From the NCBI GenBank assembly GCA_949358305.1, contig OX442324.1, positions 310,001 through 374,000 of the forward strand: a DNA stretch of 64,000 nt, in the 5' to 3' direction. This document shows, one piece after another, positions 36,301 through 44,400 of the stretch (positions within the stretch are counted from its first letter, which is position 1; the number at the start of each line of letters is the position of its first letter). Origin of the DNA: Strigamia acuminata. Lineage: Eukaryota; Arthropoda; Chilopoda; Geophilomorpha; Linotaeniidae. The notes under the pieces are model-generated. The model was not told the DNA's origin, did not search any database, and was given only the letters and a program-made list of their open reading frames with translations. The position numbers and the translations under genes are program-made.

Positions 36301-36639
36301 TCTACTTGCGAGGCCGAATTCGTGGCCCTCATAGAGTTAGCCAAAGAGATTAAATGACAAAGTTCCTTTTTGAGTGAGCTCAAGTTGGATTCTATCGTGC
36401 GACACCCTATCAAATTGTATTGCGATAACCAGGCTGCGGTCGCCTTGACAAAGAACCCACAATTCCACGCACGCACAAAACACTTCCAGCGTCGCGTCTT
36501 ATTTTTGCGTGATGATGTAGCAAAAGGAGTTTATGACATTGAGTTCGTACCGACAGATAAGATGCTGGCAGACATTATGACGAAGGCCTTATCCGCGCCA
36601 AAGTTGCAGAATGTTTTGAAATTTATCGGACTTTATTGA
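33385..36639 (+). pseudogene. Copia-3 Pol with one internal TGA
   Basis: In the same frame as Gag. Protease Trp-Phe-Leu-Asp-Ser-Gly-Ala-Thr-Ser-His near 33485; GAG-pre-integrase with His and Cys ligands near 33930-34060; integrase Asp at His-Met-Asp-Leu (34126), Arg-Thr-Asp-Asn-Gly (34313), Asn-Gly-Val-Ala-Glu (34414); RT with Tyr-Val-Asp-Asp near 35686; RNase H from about 36170. TGA at 36355-36357 interrupts RNase H after Ala-Lys-Glu-Ile-Lys, where related elements commonly have Trp. The remaining 90-odd codons run open to 36639. RT and integrase look complete; RNase H is truncated unless the stop is read through. Confidence 0.88.
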
Positions 36640-36714
36640 ATTAACATTTGAGTCAAAAAATGTACATTTATAATTTGAAATAGTTTAATTACTAAAATAT
36701 GCAACGTGGGCGAG

Positions 36715-36851
36715 TGTTGATATTAGATGCGTTGCTTAGTAATGTAACAATGACTTTAGGTTGTATGTTTGTTGTGTTACAAAAGAGGAATAAATATGGA
36801 GTGATGTGAATGTATTCAAAATTAACGTTGTGTGCTGAGGTTATTCCAACA
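36715..36851 (+). repeat. Copia-3 3' LTR
   Basis: 137-bp copy of the 5' LTR, preceded by a purine-rich GTGGGCGAG at 36706-36714 and followed by the AAAAC duplicate. Confidence 0.95.
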
Positions 36852-37435
36852 AAAACGAGGAGATTGAACGAGGACGGGCCAGTACACCGCCAGTTCGAGA
36901 CTGCGAATCCGAGTTAAGTATTACTCCGCCTTTATTAGGACCAATCAATGAGGTAATCATCGAGACACCTCCTGATCAGGTTGGACCCGAGAAGAAAGCA
37001 AGGGATCCACGCACCGTCAATTTACCGCAATCTCCAATACGGAGACCAATCTCAGGTGAACTGAGCAGGCGAGCAACAGTAAAGATTGTACCTCGCGAAA
37101 CATCGCGAAAATCCAAAATTCCCGTCCTTGTATCTCATTTTCGAGTGGTACCAAATGGACCCCCAAGAAACACTAGCGCATCCATATCTCCTAACAGCAC
37201 AGTAACTATTTCTGATCGACTATTTCTGACGGGATCGCATTTAGAGTCAGCACAACCCCAGTTGGGCGATGGACGGTCAATTATCGCATCAGCTACTCAT
37301 TGTGATTTGTCCACGGATAGGTCTGGAGTTAGCGCAAAACCTGTGCATACGTTTGAAGTTGTTTACGAGTTGTTAAATTGATATGAGGTAAATGTATATG
37401 CGCGGGGAGATTCCGAACCATCATCCAGATTCTAT

Positions 37436-38200
37436 ATGGAGCGCCGAGGTTGGATGGCTTTGATTAATTTTATGATGGACCGCGACTTCGACATCCTCCA
37501 GGCTGATTTCCAAGATGTCTTTAATGAAACACTTTTGCGCATTCGATCTATGTCCAATCAGATCCAACATCGTCTAAGTCAGTGTGACCTTTATGATCGA
37601 GTAAATGCGCTTGAGTTATTAATATGGGTGATGCACGAGGAAATCTCCCGGGTATTGCATCAAACTCTGGAACGACGTGAGCAGCGGGACCGAACGGACG
37701 AGCGACAAAATCTGGAGTATCGAAGAAGATACGAAATGGAGAGAGAACGACTCGCCGATCGTCATCACGCGGATAGAAGAGCAGTGGAACAGGCTAGTGA
37801 GGAGGAATTTAAACGACGACGAGAGCAAGTTCGTTTAACCGAACTGCGCGAGATACGGTGTTCGACCGCTTATCGTTACGTGTTCCTGCCTCCTGCTCCA
37901 CGCACAAGACGAGGTGAGTGGGATGAAACCCAACCATTCATAACTTTGGAACTTCTTCCAAGTTTGATGCCCCCCACCACAATTCGTTGCAACTTCGCTG
38001 AGGGAGAACGAGGATGTCTTCAGTTCGACATGTCAATTCGGGCTCAGCGACAGCTTTTTCAATCTTTGGCCATCGCGGATTTGCGCATGCTTCGTTCGGA
38101 GGCTGATCCATTATTGCATCTTCTTTACCGGAGGTATGGAGAATATTTTTTAACCCATTGTCTTTTCGAAATAAATCGACAAGGCGCCCGGATGGGGTAG
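37436..38200 (+). CDS. Accessory frame 2: Arg-rich coiled-coil protein
   Basis: 254 residues from the ATG at 37436 to TAG at 38198-38200, starting 54 bases after the previous accessory frame. I do not recognise the family. Residues 75-140 are dense in Arg/Glu/Gln with heptad-like spacing and probably form a coiled coil. The C-terminal part looks globular, with Tyr-Arg-Tyr-Val-Phe and Leu-Glu-Leu-Leu-Pro motifs and a helical end. No transmembrane segment or zinc motif is seen. The frame is unbroken although the rest of gypsy-B is damaged. It could be an element structural or RNA-binding protein, or a captured host gene. Confidence 0.55.
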   Translation: MERRGWMALINFMMDRDFDILQADFQDVFNETLLRIRSMSNQIQHRLSQCDLYDRVNALELLIWVMHEEISRVLHQTLERREQRDRTDERQNLEYRRRYEMERERLADRHHADRRAVEQASEEEFKRRREQVRLTELREIRCSTAYRYVFLPPAPRTRRGEWDETQPFITLELLPSLMPPTTIRCNFAEGERGCLQFDMSIRAQRQLFQSLAIADLRMLRSEADPLLHLLYRRYGEYFLTHCLFEINRQGARMG

Positions 38201-38202
38201 CA

Positions 38203-38363
38203 GTCTATCGACAGTCTATCCGTCGACAAGGCAATCTGTCGACAGGCAATCTGTCGACAGGCAATCTATCGACAGTCTATCCCTCGACACCTGTGCCAGG
38301 CATTGTCTCGACAGTCTATCTGTCGACACACGCCAGACAAGCATTCTGTCGACAAGGGCTTAA
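38203..38363 (+). repeat. Short-period TCGACA minisatellite
   Basis: Irregular units of about 14-17 bp built on CTGTCGACA/CTATCGACA with spacers such as GGCAAT and GTCTAT, about ten copies. The core CTGTCGACAG is palindromic. It begins right at the stop of the coiled-coil frame. Confidence 0.8.
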
Positions 38364-38785
38364 AGACCACCTGTGGCCAGCCTGAGGCCTCCACCTGAAA
38401 TGGGGGCTTTAACCCTCCGTGCCCCAACCTCAGATTAATTTTGACCATTATTATACACTATTTTTACTGTTTTTAAATATTTTGACTCGATTTTTACAGC
38501 TTACTTATTTTTTTTCACGATTTTTTGCACGTAATAACACATTTTTACACAAAAAGATCCATTTCAAACTTTTGCATGCGTGCTAAAAATGAATATTGTT
38601 TAATTTCCATGTCAATTTTGCATGTAAAAATGAGTTATTTTACGAAAATGATACTTTTTTCGTACCTTAAGTCAATTTTAGGCACACTCGCTCAGCGGAA
38701 CATGAGAAATTCAATGTGAAATAAATAATGGATTGAATATTTTTGTTAGTAAAAAGCGAAAAGTAAAAAAAAAAAGAATTAAATA
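38364..38785. other. AT-rich non-coding flank
   Basis: No gene seen. One acceptor-like TTTTAG at about 38680 is followed by a short open stretch to a TAA, too weak to call an exon. Confidence 0.4.
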
Positions 38786-39147
38786 TATTTTTTTGGCTCT
38801 GGACAAAACGCAGGGTACACCCAAAATGGGGTACCCAATTTGGGTACCCAAGTAAAACGAAATTTATTTATTTTTTAGTAAAAAGTTTCACATTTCTATA
38901 AAATTTGTTATTATTGGACATTATTTAACACATGTATATACTTGATAACATTCATTGTGAATCATTTTTTCCACAAATATAATTTCTTCGTTTTTTTTAG
39001 ATATTCTTTTTGGTTTTACAAAACCAGGAAGAGGTAAACAATCAGAAAAAAGGAATGTGCTTGTGTTTGAGAAACACAACAGTTGAATTTTAATCGATTA
39101 TTACTGAGTTTTATTGCATTTAAATCGATTATTAGTGATTTCTAATG

Positions 39148-39441
39148 AATTTAAGTCGATTTTTAACAAATTTAAGTCGATTTTTAACAAATTTAAGTCG
39201 ATTTTTAACAAATTTAAGTCGATTTTTAACAAATTTAAGTCGATTTTTAACAAATTTAAGTCGATTTTTAACAAATTTAAGTCGATTTTTAACAAATTTA
39301 AGTCGATTTTTAACAAATTTAAGTCGATTTTTAACAAATTTAAGTCGATTTTTAACAAATTTAAGTCGATTTTTAACAAATTTAAGTCGATTTTTAACAA
39401 ATTTAAGTCGATTTTTAACAAATTTAAGTCGATTTTTAACG
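39148..39441 (+). repeat. 21-bp tandem array, 14 units
   Basis: Fourteen near-perfect copies of a 21-mer (AATTTAAGTCGATTTTTAAC and A). Diverged units extend the pattern on both sides (about 39085-39147 and 39442-39600). Because 21 is a multiple of three, several frames stay open on both strands; these are not genes. The array lies in the left arm of the foldback element only. Confidence 0.97.
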
Positions 39442-39909
39442 ATTGAAGCTGATTTTTAACGAATTAAGTTGATTTTGATAAGTTATAGGGAATTTAAATC
39501 GATTTTGACAATTTTTTAAAATGATTTTGATGATTTTTTAAAATAATTTTGGTGATTTTTTTAAAATGATTTTGACAATTTTATGTTTAATTTTGTTTAA
39601 TTTTTAATATTTGTGTCATAATAAAAATTAGGCCGAGGATATTCTTACGTACGTACGTAAGAATAGCCGTACGCTATTTTCACGTACGCACAAAAGAAAA
39701 ATTCTCACTTACCGCAACGTACGGAACAAATTTTAAACAAAACAAACCGCACAGATAAATAAAACAAGCTAAATTTTAATGAAATTATGAACCAGATTAT
39801 AACAAAACGTACAGTACCGTACCTAAACAAAATCAAACAAAAACAGAAAAAGAAACAATTCCAAACTCGGATCAGCGTCACCAAATCTGACAAGTGAGTA
39901 AAATAAACG

Positions 39910-40060
39910 CCTTTTGCAAACAAAATTTTTATTTTTAATGCCTTTTACATTTACTTCGTTTCTGAATAAGCATAAATTCTTGATTGAATGCTCCACGTGC
40001 TTAATTAGAAATGAAGTAAATATAAAAGGCATTAAAAATAAAAATTTTGTTTGATTTTGT
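39910..40060. repeat. Central hairpin of the foldback element
   Basis: CAAAATTTTTATTTTTAATGCC (39920) is answered in inverted order by GGCATTAAAAATAAAAATTTTG (40028). The arms of about 55 bp are separated by a loop of about 45 bp. It marks the symmetry centre of the element. Confidence 0.85.
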
Positions 40061-40073
40061 TTTGGTACGATAC

Positions 40074-40559
40074 TGTTGGTCTAAAGACCGTGTTTCTATC
40101 GATGAATATGTTTGTTTCCTATAGTTTTCCATTTGATTGTTATTTCGGAGCTGTCTCATACGTAATTCCGTATGATAACTGTATTTTCATATGATTTGTT
40201 CTACTTTTCAATGATTCATCCTGTGTTAATGTTAATTCCCGGCACCAGGTGCCACTACCCATTGCTTTTTCATCCAAGATGGCGTCATACACAGCCGTGT
40301 ATGACTTAGCTGCTTTCCCACCTGTTTGGATACCTATTTGTAATGTATTACTATTTAATTAAACCGTTTTTATTGTTTTACTCATTGTGTTTGATTTAAA
40401 GCACCTTTAGTGCTTCTTGCTAGCGCATATAAGCGGCATTAGGCCGCGCGCATTTCCGAAACGATACGCGTCGTATCGTTAACGTCTGTGCGGGTCGCAC
40501 AGCGCCAATTCACGCTTTCGATCGGTTTACACCGATATTTTGCGCATTCTCTGTCTACA
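40074..40559 (+). repeat. Copia-4 5' LTR
   Basis: 486 bp from TGTTGGTCTAAAGACC to CTGTCTACA, same as 46675-47160. Palindromic patches include GGCACCAGGTGCC near 40239 and AAACGATACGCGTCGTATCGTT near 40458. Confidence 0.96.
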
Positions 40560-40560
40560 T

Positions 40561-40571
40561 TGGTAGCAGAG
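40561..40571 (+). other. Copia-4 primer-binding site (initiator Met tRNA 3' end)
   Basis: TGGTAGCAGAG, one base after the LTR, complementary to the 3' end of initiator Met tRNA. Confidence 0.87.
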
Positions 40572-41459
40572 GATGGTTGTTGGTTAAACAACCACTCCAT
40601 TCGCCTAATTTTTCGACGTTTTTTCGCGAAATTCGCGAATTTGCGCCGATATTTTTATTTTCAGATTTTCGGCGGCCATTTTGTCTCGATCTTCGTCTCG
40701 CCTGCGACGCCGACGTTTTACCGACGTTCACAGACGACCAGGGTCGTCAATCACACCATTATTTGTCTAATTTTCTCCGAAATTCCGCGGGATTCGCGAA
40801 TTTCGAGAGAAATTCTTTCTTTTTGCAGATTTCACGTCGATTTTCGCTTCGCCAATGTCGAAGTGACGTTTTTCAACGAGAAACGGATCGAATTCCGCTG
40901 TGTATACCCCGGCGTATGCACAGTATCGTCGATCTATTATTTTCCGGACGAAGAGCCTCGATTTATCGAGAAGAAATTCGGATTTTTCAATCCGAATTTG
41001 CGCTTTTTCCAGTTTTTCGAGAAAACTGCGCCGTGCCTTCATTTGCACGAGGATCGCAACCGCGATCGATTCACCTATTTCTCCTTCTGTCGAAATACTA
41101 TTGTTAATTTTAAGATATTATTAAGGCTTTTGGGGGTTCCTTTAGAATCGTGTTTGCCCTTGGATCGAGTCCGGTCAAGCTTACACGTATTCTCCGGTTG
41201 TGCTTGTCGTGGTACAAGTGAGGTTTCCCGCGGCTCCAGGAAGCCGATCGGACCCTCTCAGACTGGCAACCGGAGGTTATTTGATTCCTTCAGAAGGAAT
41301 TGCCCAATTTGTGGTTTTTCGCATCGAACACCGAGGGAATCGTGCAGTGAAGTGCTCCGAATTGTGAAAAGTGCTCCAATCTCGTGCGACATTTCAGTGC
41401 CTCTCTCTGAGCCTGTGTGATTTTCGCGTTGTGTTACGCTCTTCGCGAATCGATCTACG
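40572..41459 (+). other. Copia-4 leader, structured and stop-poor
   Basis: 888 bp before the Gag ATG. One frame is open from within the LTR to 41420 but contains no internal ATG, so it is probably not translated conventionally. Many self-complementary TTCG/CGAA stretches (for example GAATTTCGAGAGAAATTC near 40797, and CGGATTTTTCAATCCG near 40979) suggest a strongly folded RNA leader. Confidence 0.6.
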
Positions 41460-44400
41460 ATGCAGAAAGCGGCCAACTCGAACAGTTTAATTCCAGTTCT
41501 CGGTGTCGACAATTATGAACAATGGCGATTGTCGATGCAATTTCTTTTGAAATCGGAAGGGCTCTGGAGGCACGTGACGGAGGACAAGGAAGCGGAACAT
41601 ATTGCCACGTTAACGCCCAAGGAATTGGACAGATTCATGATCAAGAAAGATAAAGCGTTAGGGCACATCTACATCCATGTGAGCCCCGCCAAGCGTACTG
41701 TTTTGGAAACCTGTAACACGCCAAAGGAGGCGTGGGACAAGTTGGCGAAAACCTACGCACCCAGCTCTAGAGCCCGTCAAGCGGCGATGCGCTGGGAGTT
41801 TCTCAGCCTCCAACTCCAACCTGGCGAAGATATGCCGGACTTCATTGCCCGCGTCGATAATTACGTGCGGCAACTAAGCGATGTCAACGAGATTATTAGC
41901 CCGGTTCACCACGCATACCAGTATTTGAAGTGTCTGCCGCCCGAATATGCTCAGGCAACATTCGCCATATACCATTGGCCAGACCCTCAATTTACGCCGA
42001 AGGATGTCGCCGAACAATTGATTTCCGAGCACATGCGGCTCAAATCCATCGGGTTACTCGGAACGAGCCAATCATCAGCTCACGCGTCTATGAAAGGACA
42101 ATTCCGACCCCGAAATAAATCCGGACCTCGCGATATTTCGACGGTGAAATGTTTCAATTGTGATCAGCTCGGACATTACGCGAACCGATGTCCACGTCCG
42201 CCCCGTCAACAACAGGGTCAACCAGCGGCTTCACTGCAGCAACGATCGTCACGCAGCAAGAGTCGCAGGCGCAACAAGAACGCTGCCGCGAAGGCCAACA
42301 ACGCGCGTCCCCGAGAAAGCTCGCATCCACACCGAGAGGGGACATTTTTCGTCAATGCGCCGCAGGTTATCCAACGTCCAGTCGCTCATTTTATGCAATC
42401 CAATGAGTGGATTCTGGATTGCGGCGCTACAGATCACGTATCTCACGTGCGTGCCGGTTTCACCGAGTTCACCGATGTCATTCCATTCGACATCGAGTTG
42501 GGACAGGGAAAATCCCAAGTCACGGGCAAAGGAACGGTTCGTTTGTTAATGGCCATCGACAAGACCCGTTGCACCGTGAATTTGACCAATGTTCTTTACG
42601 CGCCGAATTTCGAGGCAAACTTGATTTCGGTTTCGAAGATAGACAAGGCGCGACATCACATCCACATTTTCAATAGTGAGATACATGTTTATGAATCGGA
42701 CATTCGCAGCCCTCTTATCCGTGCAAAGGAGAGAGGAGGTCTTTATTATGTGGACGGTTTGTGTACGAATCCGACATTTGCGACAACGGTTTCTCCCACT
42801 GTACAACCGATTCCAACGCTACCGCCGCAAATGTACGTGACAACAGAAGAGGAGTTTATTAAAATTCCCAAACCGAAAAAGGGAAAAGGACAGCAAAGAG
42901 AAATTACGGATTTTCGGATTGAAATGCCGCTAGTTGAACCCGCGAAGCAAATTCCCGTCCAACAAGCTCCCATTCCAACCAATCCGATTCCTCCTCCTAT
43001 CCCTACTCAAATCCACAACGATTTGACCACCCCTCCTTCCTATGCGAGTGCCCTACAGTCAATCCCAACAGCAACTCCTATTGCAATTCCAAATGCAAAT
43101 TCCTTTCCTCCCCTCGGCAATCCGTCTCAACCGAAAAAGAAGGTCATCGCAAATCCAGCCTCCGTCAAGGATGCCACCGGCTTATGGCATAGCCGGCTTG
43201 GCCACCTCCATACGAATGGAATGAAGCTGTTGGCCGCAAACGACCAAGTTTACGGAATGTCACCAGGGGAAGTGAGCAGGGAATTGGCCTGCAACGACTG
43301 CAGAACAGCCAAATCGACAAAAGCTTCTCATAAGCCTGATCCGAATCCCTCGACTACGAAGCCTTTGGACCTTCTCCATATGGATATTTGGGGGCCAGCC
43401 CCAGTTCCATCGTTTGGAGGAGCGCGTTTCGTCCTTACCGTCATCGACGACGCGACACGCTATTGCTGGATTATACCGCTAGCCCAGAAATCGCAGGTTT
43501 TCGCAACCTTTAAGGACTTCGTCGCTCGAGTTGAGAGAATCCAGGACACGCAAATAAAAGCAATTCGGACTGATCGAGGCGGAGAGTTTATGTCAAACGA
43601 GTTTCTCCGGTATCTACAAGACAAGGGCATCCAGGGTCAGCGAACGAATCCGTCATCGCCACAGATGAATGGCACGGCCGAGCGCATAAACAGGACAATG
43701 GCCGACAACTTTCGTGCAGTCTTATCCGAAACTAAGTTGCCGGAAGCGCTCTGGGCCGAGCTCTCGGTCACGTTTGCCTACATCAAGAATCGGAGCCCTC
43801 ATTCTCGACTTAACAATCAGGTCCCGTACATCCTTTGGCGACAGAGAGCTCTATCGTTACGACATCTACGAAAAGTCGGTTCTAAGTGCTGGGTGCACTA
43901 CACCGCGCCAGGCCGCAAGAAACTGGATCCGCGGGCCTGGGAGGGGTATTTAGTCGGCTACGCCTCAGGGACCCGTGGATACAGAATTTGGAACCCAAAT
44001 GACAACAAAGTCTACGAATCTATTCACGTTAAGATCGATGAGCGGCAGTCGTATCGGAAATCCATCAGGATTTCGACGCAGCAGCCGCAACAATCGTTTA
44101 CTGGTCCCGGACAGCAAACCGTTACATTTGATGATAACCTACATTACCATCAGTGGCCGAAGGGATCTGATTCCGAGGCGTCAGAACATTCTGTGAACGA
44201 TTCCGAACCTGTGTCAACGGCATCCGCTTCGATGCACACGCCTCTGGCTTTTCCGCACATCCACATACCACCACCGACAACTCCGGAGCGGGCATTGCTG
44301 GATTTATGTGCGACATTACCTCCGGGTTCTGCGTCTCTTCGTCAATCCCATCATATCTCGTACGAAGAGGAACGCGACACCGAACATGACATCCGAGAGA

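Larger units (their letters stand above)
32223..36851 (+). mobile_element. Copia-3: compact Ty1/copia retrotransposon
   Basis: A 4,629-bp plus-strand element with short 137-bp LTRs (32223-32359 and 36715-36851) that read as identical, and the target duplication AAAAC (32218-32222 and 36852-36856). Its primer-binding site pairs with the anticodon region of initiator Met tRNA, as in Drosophila copia. Gag, Pol and the RNase H end lie in one frame broken by two TGA codons. It belongs to a clade distinct from copia-1, -2 and -4. Confidence 0.96.
31482..37381 (+). pseudogene. Accessory frame with DnaJ-type zinc motif, split by copia-3
   Basis: The ATG at 31482 opens a frame whose residues 26-58 carry two CxxCxGxG motifs (Cys-Pro-Val-Cys-Ser-Gly-His-Gly and Cys-Arg-Ala-Cys-Asn-Gly-Asn-Gly), the signature of the DnaJ cysteine-rich zinc domain. 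An Arg-rich segment, a helical middle, and an acidic Ser/Asp-rich tail follow. Copia-3 enters at 32223 (AAAAC duplication) and supplies a false stop. From 36857 the original frame continues in phase for about 175 codons, rich in Pro, Ser and Arg, to a TGA at 37379-37381. The uninterrupted gene would be about 420 codons. There is no J domain, so a co-chaperone role cannot be claimed. Position after pol suggests an element accessory gene; a captured host gene is the alternative. Confidence 0.65.
11856..38200 (+). mobile_element. Gypsy-B: large rearranged Ty3/gypsy element with accessory genes
   Basis: The interior starts after a tRNA-Arg-like primer-binding site at 12370 and runs through gag, protease, RT, RNase H, a very long linker, integrase and two further frames to 38200. 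Two copia elements (23350-29973 and 32223-36851) and a 4,019-bp tandem duplication enlarge it. The 5' LTR is inferred from the primer-binding site only. No matching 3' LTR is visible right of 38200, so the 3' end is lost or beyond recognition. Gag has a frameshift and pol has in-frame stops. Whether 30780-38200 belongs to the element is inferred from position. Confidence 0.75.

Noticed and set aside
38203-38363. CRISPR-like array
   Set aside because: Unit length and spacers are irregular, the context is a eukaryotic genome, and there are no cas genes; it is a minisatellite.
39101-39459. Open frames of 104-110 codons on both strands
   Set aside because: They are translations of the 21-bp tandem array, whose unit is a multiple of three.
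40488-41420. 310-codon frame in front of copia-4 Gag
   Set aside because: It starts in the LTR without ATG and has no internal Met or domain; treated as leader RNA.
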